64,000 nucleotides of DNA. Source: Aquanectria penicillioides. Taxonomy: Eukaryota > Ascomycota > Sordariomycetes > Hypocreales > Nectriaceae. Made by a program: the position numbers and the translations under genes. Below, in pieces: positions 20,701-31,530 of this stretch (the stretch's first letter is position 1; the number at the start of each line of letters is the position of its first letter). The stretch spans positions 633,001 to 697,000 of the forward strand of contig PYIU01000011.1 of assembly GCA_003415625.1 (NCBI GenBank), written 5' to 3'. The notes below the pieces were generated by a model. It was not told the DNA's origin. It worked only from the letters and a program-made list of their open reading frames with translations, and searched no databases.

Positions 20701-23494
20701 GCTTTGCTTCCATGGTGTAGCCAGTGCTTGACGGGGTAATCGAGGCCAATTTCATCCAGCATTGTAGCTTCAAAATCAACATCGTCTTCCGATTCCTCTT
20801 CCCATTCGTCTTCTGATAAGCCTGAATCAGAATCCACGTCACTGCTATCGAAGTCGAAATGCATTCTCTCAGAATTTGAAGCAGTGTCGCTTTTATGATC
20901 TTCAAACTCATCTTGGTTGTTGTCTTCATCTTCGCCGTCGGAGTCACCTCCATCGTCCTCGTCGTCGCTATTATCCCTTCCGGATTCCGATCCAGGTGCT
21001 TGTTCGGACTGGGGAAAATCGAACTTTTTCATGAGATGATCAAGCGATCGAAGAGCGAGAATTCCATGTTGCCATTTCGTTGCTTCTGGGGAGAGGCCCA
21101 ATAACTGGTGTGAATTGGCTTGCAGGTGAGCCTTGACAGCAGGATTCATAAATCCAACGGTGCGTTTCACCACCAACAATGGTTTGCACATGTGAATCAA
21201 CAAGGACAGCTCCACCTCGGCCTCCTCGGTGGATGGCAGTCCGGCAAGGAGAGCCAGCTCTTCCTCCGTCGGGTCCTCAAACGCGAGAACGAGGGCCCGT
21301 AGAACCTCCTTGATCCTCTCACCATTGTCATTCGTGGAGCTGAATATCTGCTTCCATGCTTCATTCAATAGTTGACTGAGATCTTCTGGGGTGTCTTCGA
21401 GCACTCGACGAACTTTAACGTGGCTGTCAGCCTCTGAAAGATCTTCAAGCTGAAGACAGGTAATATCAATCCAATGAATATTCTGGGCGCGCTTGCCGAT
21501 AAGACTGCTTGCAAAGAAGGCCAGGGCTTTGTTGTACTTCTTCTCGACCTCCAGTGCGCTGACTTTTTCTTTTGCGTGTTTTCGCAATTCCATCTGAACC
21601 TTGTCTCCGTACTTTTCATTCTCGAGATCAACGAGTCGAACATCGTCAGTGCCAATGGCTTCTTGAATGCGACCTACCTCCCGACTGGTGATGAACCACC
21701 TTGTCGAGACCTTCCAATTTTCCTGGTCTCCAGTCGCGGAGCTTGTAGCTTGAATCTCTTGATTGAGCAATTCCATAAATTTGATTGTAGAATCAGACTC
21801 CTGGGGGAAGACGTGGAGGTTATTGATGAAGAAGTAGACTCGCTGTCCGATGAATTCATTTGACAGCATATCTTGCAGACATCGCCAGAGGTTCTCAACT
21901 GTCGGCTGCTCTTGAGACTTGGAGGAGCCGTCCTTTACCTTCTTCTTAACGAATACCTCAGCGTACGGGGCCAGTACACTTTGTTGGTGAATAAGCTGAC
22001 TCAGAAGAGACTTGAGGAGGTCCTCGGGTCTAGAGTAGTCCGCCGAGGAGTCGCAAAGGAAATAAGCAAACAGGACTGACTCTTGCTCCAAGTTGCGGTC
22101 CTCTTTCTCTTTGAAAGTCTCCAAATGTGAGAGCGCGGCAAGGGTTGCTCCTGTTTTACCGCGGCCTTCGCGACCGCGAATCCACATGCAATCGACGGGC
22201 GGCCTTTGGAAAGTTACTTGGTCGGTTTCCGTCTTTGAAATGCCAAACCATTCGGAATATTCTGACGCCTGTGTAATCCAGGATGACTTTACAACCGACT
22301 TTTGAAGGTCTCTTCGCTTCTTCTCAGCGCTATATGTGCCACCTAGCGCATCTATAATGCCTTTGAGAGCCGACAGGTCGAGATCACCAGTCGTGTTGAT
22401 ACGGTTCTTGGTGGCAGTGTGAACTCCGCCAATGGTTTTCTTGATCCATTCGCGCACGTTCTGGCTCCACTGGCCGTCTTTGGGTCCATCAAACTTGACC
22501 AAGTCTCGATGGTTGCGAGCCAAACCCTGGTTGGGAAGTCCATCAAAGGTCGCTGCTTCACGCTCGACCATGATACTCTTGGTGAAGATGCTCTTTGTGA
22601 GGCCAAAGAGGCTTGGCAAGCTTGCCATTTCCGTGTAGTCCGTAGGTTCCTGCTCCCAGAAACAGACAATCTGAATATTAGGATTAATCTTTCTCACAAG
22701 CCGCATAAACTCGTCTCGGAGTTCACGCAATAACTCGTCGCCGGGCTTCATAATGTCCAGGAGTTTCGAAGCTGTCGCCTTGTCATACTTTTCGCCAACA
22801 CGAGCGTACATGGCTGCCCACGAAGAAACAGGCGCACCTCCGAATGGCGACCCGAAATATATGGTGGCAGAGATGGCCTCAAACATGACGGGGAATAGAT
22901 CCCGTCGTGAGTCTGCACAAATCACTGCCTTTGCAATTACTAAGCCACCCATGCTGTGTCCGATAAACACAATCGGTCGCGACTTGCAGTTCTATGCGAT
23001 CAAGTTAATAACCGAGTGATGCTTATTGAGAGCACTACCTACCTCTCGCTTGTTCCTCAGGCACAACAGCAACGTCTTTGCAATGTTGTCCAGATATTGC
23101 CTGGACCTGAGCTGCCCGTTCCATGCCGATTCGTACATGAACAGGAGGATTCGGGCCTTAGGAAAGTCTCTCCGAATACCATCTTCACTGGTCATCCAGT
23201 TGAAGTCTGTTTTCGTCGACTTCCAGCTTTGCTCCGGGTTCGCAGCTAAACCAGGAACGAACACGATACTGCACAGCGTGAGGACCGATGAAGCCGAACA
23301 TTGGGCGCATTCTAGACTCACTCTACATCCGAGTTCACCCCGGGCTTATCCTCTGGGGGATAAATTTGCTTCATTTCCTGGAGAACATTGTCGTAGCTCT
23401 TTGGCTGCTTCGTGGCGCCATTCGGAGCTCGACGCGTGGCACTCCGGCCGAGAGTGGCACCTCGCGATGTCGACCGGTGCAGCGATGACGACAT
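17729..23494 (-). CDS. NLR-like protein: alpha/beta-hydrolase - NACHT-like NTPase - ankyrin repeats (1849 aa)
   Basis: Five exons on the minus strand, 23494-23322, 23268-23043, 22991-20454, 20396-19639 and 19583-17729, all in phase with GT-AG introns of 46-57 nt. Residues ~59-340 are a SERAC1/lipase-like hydrolase (VFVPGLAANPEQSW; nucleophile elbow GHSMGG with Ser ~146). The P-loop GREGRGKT lies at ~406-413 of a NACHT-like module. The strand expected to hold Walker B reads VYFFINNLH (~519-526) without the usual Asp-Asp/Glu pair. A very acidic Asp/Glu/Ser run (~800-870) precedes ankyrin repeats (~940-1475; TPLHMAAEEGHVDVMKKLI, TALQGATEAGHRDIVELLL). The last ~300 residues are Pro/Gln/Tyr-rich and disordered, ending in a basic-aromatic tail (KKRSSIFGGFGSAYRGL). 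In fungi such proteins act as intracellular receptors in non-self or stress responses. Trigger unknown. Confidence 0.88.
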
Positions 23495-24339
23495 GGCAAA
23501 TTCACCTAAACGCCAAGATGAGCTCCCTTGACTCTCAAGCAATGAGAAGAGTCGGCTTACGAACAGCCAGAATATTAATGGAATTACCGTATCGCAGAAT
23601 AGTCCTGACGTGGTCGAGATTATGGGTGAAAAGTTTGAGCACCAGACCACGATTCCGTTGCTGAAAGAACCGGAGCCCGGCAAGGATGCGCCGGCGAGAA
23701 GAACGGAATTTCCACGCCTTGTGCGGCTGATCTGTACATTACAAATCCCTGTAACATTGGGGGCCAGAAGTGGCCGAAATTGCGCTTCAGCGTTACACAT
23801 TAGGCGAATCATCACACTCTCTTGGGGCTTAGCTGCATGGCCCCATGTTGGCGAGCTTACGCCTTGATCAGAAGAAGAAAAGCGCCCCCCTTTCCCGTTG
23901 CAAGTTCTCAAATCAAGGACCAGGTGAACCAGCCACTGGTTTGACGTGCCAAGCAGCACAAGATGCATAAAATCGCCTGTCAAGAGAGAACGCAGTGTGG
24001 GACGGATCGGACCGGACGGCGCTACTTGTGCCAAATTACATTTGTATATCAAGCGGCGCTTTTTATTGGTTCTCCAGAGTGTCCGCAGGATTTTCAGCTA
24101 ACGCGCCCACCAAACAAGAACAGGCCATGCTCGTGGTTGCAGCGGTTGTCTGCAAATGGATAATGCTGACTGTGAAGTGATCTAGGCATGTGAAACTGTC
24201 TAGTTCCTGGGCATAGAAGATTTCTAACTTGGCGGATACCAAAAATAGTAGTTTAGATGAATCCGGAAATACCGGCGGTGCCAGTGGCCCCAACTTCTTG
24301 AATTAGAGACTATTATTCTCCATTCGTATTGTACCCCGT
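23495..24339. other. Promoter region of the NLR-like gene and 3' region of the AAA+ gene
   Basis: A minus-strand open frame runs through 23495-24052 into exon 1 of the NLR-like gene. It shows no motif, and the ATG at 23494 starts a normal Ser/Arg-rich leader, so I treat this stretch as non-coding. Confidence 0.45.
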
Positions 24340-27300
24340 CTAGTCATCATAGTCTACTTCGCCCATCCGTCTGGACTCATAACGCTCAAAGCCTGCGTCG
24401 TCAATGTCGCCAGGATTCTCTTGCTCCAACCCGCTTTGATTTCCATAGTACTCTTCGGCCCCTTGCTCAAAATCGCCCCTCAAACCCTGGGCGTCATCTC
24501 TAATATTGTCATCATAATCGTACTCCTGGTACTCATCCTCAGGGTCAGGGTCGTCCACGGCCGCGTGTGGCATAACCACGGAACGTCTTGAAGGATTTGT
24601 TGTCAGCAAATGCCCGCTCGAACCTGGTGATCCTGTCGGTGGCTGGTAGCGAGGTCGAGCTCCATAGGTTGTTTTGTTTCTCTGCTCAGTCCCTCTCTCT
24701 CCTTCGCTCTGTCTACTCTTGTCGTTCGGGCCTCTTCGCGGGACCTGTCTTGGGGCCGGTTGTTGCATTTGCTTTGGTTGGAGTTTCCTAGACTCTCCTC
24801 CTCGATGAGGCATCGCGTTGTTGTTTCTCGAGTTCATGGTCGGTGCGCGATACGAAGGACTGGGTGTCGATCTCGGTCTCGGGTTACCGGGTGGCCTGGT
24901 CTGTCGAGGTTGCGGCGTCGTACCTCCCTGGCGGTTCATGCCCGAGTTACTTGGTTCCGGGGGCTGAGGAGACGGATTATATCTTGGCCTGCTTCGAATC
25001 AAGTCAAGATTGCGTACCTCGTCTGCTCTGGTAGTTTCAAGCCTGGCCAGATCCGCATCCGTCATGGTATTGGCGTGATCCATATACGTCCCGAATCGTT
25101 CAATTGCTTGGGCAACATGATCGAATTGCCGCCAGTCCAGTACCGGATTGCTCACAATTTTTCCATCTACAGACGCCGTTTGAATGTTGTAGTGCGCCAG
25201 TGACGACGCAATCTGGAATGCATTGCGAATCTGACGCCCGTTCCAACGCAAACTAGGTGTCTCCTCTTGGACATCATAGTACCACCGCGCAAAATCAATA
25301 ATGCTAACAGCTTTGATGGATAGCCTAGGCCGTATGTGGTCTGTGCCTTCAAGTTGGCGCTGTTTGTCGTCCTCGATGGCTCGCAGCCGCTTGAGGTTGA
25401 CTCGAAATATCTCAATTGTTTGGTCCCGTGAGAGCGGTTCGTAGTAGAGACTAATATGGAGTCGTGACTTGAATCCCTCGTCCAGGAGCCCGACCCTATT
25501 CGTAGTGAGAAACAAAATGCCGCTATAGTACTCCAGAACTCGAAGGAACACTAGAACTTTCAGTCAGATCCACCCCAACAACCTTTGAAAAGAGTGAGTT
25601 GAGCATGCGCACCTGAGACCAGAGCATTGCGCTTCAAATTGAAAGTATCCCTCCGTGCAAGAAATATGTCGGCCTCATCCAGAAGTAAAACACAGTCCCA
25701 AAGATGAGCCAGTCGGAAAATTTCGTTGAGTTTGGCTTCTACAGCCTCGGGAGTGAGGCCCAAGTCTCCGCAGGTGATGCTGAACAAGGGCTTTTTGGTC
25801 TTTTGGGCAACGGCCTCAGCCGTGGCCGTCTTGCCAACCCCAGGAACGCCATGCAGCAAAATGAACAAGCCAGAGCCTTTTCCACGAATCAAGTCTTGAT
25901 TCATCGGACCCGCTCGTTGTTGTCGCTGAGTCCTGCGTTTGTCGAAATGATCATCAACCAATGATTGAACTATGAGTTTGTGGTTTGGGTCAATCCTCAA
26001 ATCATCAAAAATGGTCGACTGAGATGGGATAGGTTTAAGAGAGAATACGTCGACCATTGTGAATCTTCGCTCACGAAGCACATAGACGACGAATCTCCGC
26101 GGTAGAATCAGGCTGTACTTGTCGTCGTCCAGATGATCCAACGTCTCCACCACTCCATCCTGGAAGGCTCGGATGAACGGGTCATCTTCAGAGACCGAGT
26201 TATTGAACAAGGATTCAAAGCCCTCATCCTGATGGATTGCGTATTGTGTTGAAAACCACGGCAGAGAAAGATCGACATTGAATCCAAGAGGCCAATGGTT
26301 TATGACTGGGTCTTGGACGACGTTGCTCCGCGGCCTTGGGTTCATGAGAGCCGATAGATCAAATAGTGGTTGCCAAATGGGTTGCTTCTTGAAGGCCTCT
26401 CCAAAGTCAATAATGACATCGCTGTCAATATGCCGAGGGGTTTGCTCCAAGTATAGACCTGCTCCTTCAAACATACCACCTTCGTACCTTGCGCCCATGC
26501 CAGGAGGGGGCGGAGGGGGTGGTGGTGGATAGTATCCATACTCCCCTGGCAACATTGAAGAAGAGTCATCCGATAGTGTCCAGCCACTACAAAAAGCATG
26601 ATGTAGCTGGATAAATGTTCTGAATTGGGCTCCCTGACTTGCCCAGTCCGCATGTAGCTTATCGGCATCTGGCGCGAAACGCAACGGATACACCGGCAGG
26701 TCACGCACATCCTTAAAGCCGACGAATGCAGTAATGTGAAAGGTAAAAAGAACAGGCCCAAAGGTTTCTCCATCATGGTCGATATAATAGGTATCCAAGG
26801 CAATGTTGTGACCAAAGGGTGCGGTCTCGCCCGGGTCATCACCCTTGGCAACCTGAGTGAACTTGGCGCAAAGACGGAAAGCCGTCTGAAGCCTTGGTCG
26901 TTTCATTCCCATTGTATTTCTGTCCCTTGTTGAGCTTCTGGCTGGGGCGTAAAGTATCTCGCCAATTTCATAGAGACCCCACAAATCCTGATATCGAATT
27001 TGTCTCTGGTTGCGGTCTGTGTCGTTATCTGACAGCGGCATGATCTTCTCATCGACAAAATTGACGTAGCACCGCAGATGCTCTAGGGCAACAAGTCCTT
27101 TCATGTCAATTGCAGTGTGGTCAGTAGGCCCATTAAGCTTCTCCGATGTGGTAAGCCCTGCTTCAGCTTCACTTTCAGAGCTTACGGTAGCGCGCTGTTC
27201 ATTCGACTGAATTTCGCCTCCCTCCTTGTTCCATCTGTGTTCAATTTCCTCAACAATATTCTTTACTTTGTCATGGCGAGAAAGCAATGCCTTGAATGGC

Positions 27301-28017
27301 CAGCAAAATACTCTGGGCCTCCAAATATCCCAATCGTCCTCCTTGAACATAGGTTGCAGGTGATGTAATATGACTGGCGAGTGGATGCGGATGCGCTCAA
27401 TCCATGTTTCTCCATTATTCGCAATGCCTCCAAGGTTAAACTTCATCCTGCGGACATAATCGTGCATTCGGGGGTTGACCATCGGTTGCCGTAATAGATC
27501 ATTGTTGACGTATTCCACGTTCTCGTCGTGGAGTTTCAGAATTTCAATGATGTGGTACCTATCATCTTCCCCATAGCGATTGCTGAAATGTTGTAGATCA
27601 AATTCCCCAACGCTGAGAAGTAAGGGATTTGCACAAACTTTCGTTTCCCAATCAACCTCGTCACTTTCTCGCTCGGTCACATTCGTTTCATAAGGATTAG
27701 GTGAGTCTCTCAAGCTTGGATACTGAGGTGGTTGTCTTCCGAGCATGTTGTGACTTTGATTGTAGTATGAACCTTGCATCGGCTTTCTTGGTTGTCGTCG
27801 GACCATTCGAGATTGTCTCACACCTGCACGACCTGGGACATTGTATTCAGGCTGCTTTGGTGGTGCAGTGGCTGAGCCCTTTTGGTGAGTCCCGAGAGAC
27901 ACCGCGGGCGGTGAGGAATCTGAAGGATCTGGTCCATTCTAAGTGATTGAGGCGTTAGCAATAACCACGTTAAGAAGGAAGTCATAAAAAGCTCACGTCA
28001 TTGGCGATCTTCTCCAT
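24340..28017 (-). CDS. DUF7025-AAA+ ATPase (1185 aa)
   Basis: Three exons on the minus strand: 28017-27997 (MEKIAND), 27938-25613 and 25550-24340, in phase, with GTGAGC...TTAG and GTGCGC...CTAG introns. Residues ~1-100 are disordered. About 270-430 is the DUF7025-type region (YQDLWGLYEIGEILYAP; YYIDHDGETFGPV; DVRDLPVYPLRF), and nine consecutive prolines follow near residue 480. The AAA+ module (~690-880) has Walker A GVPGVGKT (~704-711), Walker B LLLDEAD (~758-764), sensor-1 TTNR and an Arg-finger-like FKSRLHISL. The C-terminus is a long Pro/Arg/Gly-rich disordered tail ending in Asp/Tyr-rich runs (EYQEYDYDDN). Fungal genomes carry many such AAA+ proteins, mostly of unknown role; protein or complex remodelling is inferred. 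Same strand as the NLR-like gene downstream of it. Confidence 0.88.
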
Positions 28018-28857
28018 TGCTAAGTTCTGTGGAATAATATTCCTCCCGGTCAAGTCAGCACTGTGGCCCAACGAGATATTCACTTGAAGCTAGATGTTTT
28101 ATGTCTGTAGGCACAGATTTCTGAAGCTCATTCTGGGCCTTTTTCTCTTTGGGGGGGCTGGTCTTTTGAATGAGGCTGGACCATACCCATACCCGCCTTT
28201 TCAATGGGGATTCGCTATTTTACGTCGTGCGTGGTGACCGTTAGCCAAGAGCAGGCACAGCCTGATTGCGAAACATTGCATCCTGCACGCTTCCTACGCA
28301 GCTCGTCAGACGGGGGCACGCGAATATGACCAACCCTGCTAAATGTAACCAATGATGAGGCATTTAGTTCCACTCAGCCCCGCAACATGCGGCGTCTATC
28401 ATGTCCCACTATGTCATTAATCTTACCCGCTGGTCAGATGGCATTTGAGGCTGAGTGAATGCGCCAATAGTGTCAATGAAAGTGCAAAACTAAGAGGAGA
28501 AACTCAAAAAACAGAGACCAGGCAGCCAGTCAAAGTCCTAGAATCTATATTTTTGTAACATGTACATGCAATGATGGCAATATGAACCCCCGATGCGACC
28601 CCTTTTCATGACCCAAGAGCCCTTAAAGTCCAAGCGTGCTAAAGTCCGGTTACAGGCTGACTCGGTAACTCTCCGCCTGCCGCCAAGTAACACAACCCCA
28701 GCCTGCTGACTGCTGCCATCCGATACGTGGCTTCGTCTGTCTCCCAATTTTGCTAACCGGCAAGCATGAATGTTCTCAGGCTCATTAATCCGAGCTGAAG
28801 TCATTCAAGATCAACAAAAGCACTGTCAAGTCATGCTTGGTCTTGACGGCAGTCATC
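28018..28857. other. Divergent promoter region between the AAA+ and DUF7708 genes
   Basis: An 840-base gap between two genes read outward. No coding frame or RNA gene is supported, and the frame at 28538-28804 has no motif. Confidence 0.5.
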
Positions 28858-31078
28858 ATGGACACCGCATCCTGGGATCTTGGCCCAAGCTCAAACTTTC
28901 GAGAAGAAGACAGGTTTTTGAATAAAGACGCATCTAAAATCAGCCATGTATTTGGGGGTTTGAGTGTGAAGAATGATGGGACCCTAAAGTTCCCAGACCA
29001 TTATAAGTGAGGCCTCCTATGATACCGAGCGAGCTTCTGTGACGGAGTTGACGCGATATTAGAAAGTTGCAACCCACAGTTCAAAGCTACATATCCACGG
29101 TCCCTAATCCCCAAAAGAAGGACTGGGAGGCTCTGTTTCTCCGCCTCACCGAGACAGAGGCAGAGGCCAACAAAGCGAATGAGGGAGCAAGAGGCATTTT
29201 TAACCGATTCGAATTAAAAGTTGGGGAATACAAGGATTACATTGATCCTTGGCTTTCCTTGATTCCGGACGAGTATGGACTGTGTGTGATCAAGTCTGCG
29301 GTTGCAATTTTGTTGACAGCAAGTTTCACGCCCGAACAGAGAGGTGCCTGATTGACATCTCTTAGGTTGCACAAAATCACGCAAATAGACGGCAGGCAAT
29401 TTTCGATGCATTCATTCAAGTCCGTGATCTCATCGGAGATGCTAGCTCAAAGGGTATTTATTTCCAGACAGACCCAGCCGTTTACAGAGCAGCCGGGGAC
29501 CTTTACGAGGCCATCGTCGACGCCATCCAGGATCTCTTCCAATTGGTCAAGCCCAAAGAAAGCAACTGTATGTTATACCTAATCTTATCGTGATCTATTC
29601 TCTAGCTCACCTTTTTCACTTATGAAAGGGCCTTGGGGCTCTCGAAAGTCTCGAGAAAAAGGCCCTCGTCAGGAACCACAATCTATCCTTCAAAATTCAA
29701 TGGATAAGGCAAAGGCGCTAGTCACAGCTGTAGATAATTGCCGCGATGCCACTATCAAGAAAACCGCAGATGACTCGAAAGCTTCATTGAATGAGGCCAG
29801 AGCGATCAGGTGGTTGAGTGTTGAGCTGAAGGCCATTGCTACCGAATCACACCGAGATCAAAAGTTACACAATGCCGATATGAGTGAGAAGTTGCAAGAA
29901 ATCCATCGACGGCAAGAGTTACTACTCGAGTTGTCTCTTAATAGAGATGAAGCAAACTCGAAACTACTGGAAGTACTTCTCCAACAGCATGAAAGTAAGT
30001 CGCTTGCTTAGAATTCGTCATGCGCTAACTAATCTCCCCATCAGAGGACAAGATGACCATTACAACCCTCGAATCCCTGCTAAGACAAGACATGACTGGA
30101 GAGAACTATGCATTAGCCTCGGCATCATCAAATCCTTCTCGGGCCGTCATATCCCCTAAGCGGCTCTTGACAATCCTCATGACACCTCATGCGGATGGCA
30201 TTCAAAGCAACACAATGCCCTTAGACTTGACTACGATGCCGTCACGGCGGGAGGAACTTGATTCTGTATTGACAGCACAGTCCAAGGTGAATGCAGTGAC
30301 TCAGAGTCGGGTACATTCCATCCTCAACCAAGACCGCTTCTTTGACTGGATGTTCAAAGATCACCCAGACATGCTCCTTATAGATGGGAATTTACCAGGT
30401 GCTGCCCTGAGCAAAATCTCTCCAATGTCACTCTTTTGCGCCAATCTGTGTCTGAGCATAGAAAAGCTAGAGGGAAGTAGCGTGTTTCTGCACTTTTACT
30501 GCGGGCTACATGCCTTTCCAGGCCAGGATATCTGGTATGGCCCAAACGGCATGCTGCGGTCGTTCATCGTTCAGTTGTTGGTTGCTCTTACAGAGAGAGA
30601 ATCCCTTGATCTGGAGTTTCTAGATCGTCGAAGTCGCGTCCAAGATTTGGAAAATCACGACATCGACATGCTGTGCGATCTATTTTATAACCTCATTCAT
30701 CAGTTTGATCCAGAAGTGACGGTTTACTGTGTCATTGATGGCGTGTCACAGTTCGATGTTGACTTTAACAAGTGTTTCCCCTCCCTGAGAACTGTGTTGG
30801 AATGTCTGCGACAGGTTGTCGAGGATGATCAGCTCCGGTGCAAGCTCAAGGTTCTCATGACGACTCCAGGCATCAGCTCCATTAGACTGAGACAGACATT
30901 TGAGGAATCTTACTACATGGCTTTGTCGTCGAAACTCTTGACTTCCCGCCAAGTATCTGAGGCGTCTGTCTTGTCGGCCATCAACAACCCTTCTACGCCG
31001 CTGATCAACGCCAGTCGAGAAAATGAGGCCACACATGTGACCCAATGGGGCGGGGAGGAGGACTACGATGATGATTAA
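28858..31078 (+). CDS. DUF7708 / STAND-like N-terminal domain protein (668 aa)
   Basis: Five exons in phase: 28858-29006, 29063-29318, 29366-29567, 29629-29994 and 30045-31078. The second intron (29319-29365, 47 nt) uses a GC donor (GCAAGT) with a CTGAT branch and TTAG acceptor; no GT donor there keeps the frame. Residues ~80-205 match the DUF7708-type helical domain found at the N-terminus of fungal NACHT/STAND proteins (YIDPWLSLIPDEYGLCVIKS; RRQAIFDAFIQVRDLI; YRAAGDLYEAIVDAIQDLFQ). A coiled-coil follows, then an NTPase-like region in which LLIDGNLPG stands where a Walker A would be and VYCVIDGVSQFD is Walker-B-like. No GxxxxGKT is present, so it may not bind ATP in the usual way. It ends in EEDYDDD with no repeat domain. 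Confidence 0.83.
29319..29365 (+). other. GC-AG intron
   Basis: The non-canonical donor GCAAGT follows ACA and the acceptor is CTTAG. With this 47-nt intron the flanking helices join in phase (SAVAILLT / VAQNHANRR). The nearby GT (GTTTCA at 29323) gives the wrong frame. Confidence 0.65.
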
Positions 31079-31530
31079 ATCAATTTTTTCTAGTATTGAG
31101 TGTTTTCATAACGGTTAATCATAAGATTTACAATTGGTGGTCAACACCCTGCCTTTTTAATGGTGACTTGTATGTCCCAGTTTGACCGGGTGATATTATT
31201 CTCGGACGCAGAAGGGCACGGAAATGAATTCCAGAAACCATCCTTTACCTACCTCTAACAAGTTAACCCTCACTTTATGCTCGAAGAGGCGTCTCCGTGT
31301 CGTTCACGTCTACTCGTAAACCGAAGATAAGAATTTCACCATCTTTCCCTTCTCATGGTAATTTGCAACCTTGGTTCAGTAATAGCACTTATTCTCATTG
31401 AAGCTATCTAGCAATTGCGAAATTGTCGTATCTCTATCTACTTTAAAGAAGACTGAATAATAGCACTAGGCTGACCCGAACTCATAACATGCGTAACTTT
31501 CGATCCCATCATCTGCTCATCCCATCGTCC
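31079..31530. other. Convergent 3' regions
   Basis: Shared 3' flank of the DUF7708 gene (plus) and the reductase gene (minus). No coding feature is supported. Confidence 0.55.

Noticed and set aside
23495..24052. Minus-strand frame extending the NLR-like exon 1 upstream
   Set aside because: It has no motif and the composition of non-coding DNA; ATG at 23494 gives a normal start.
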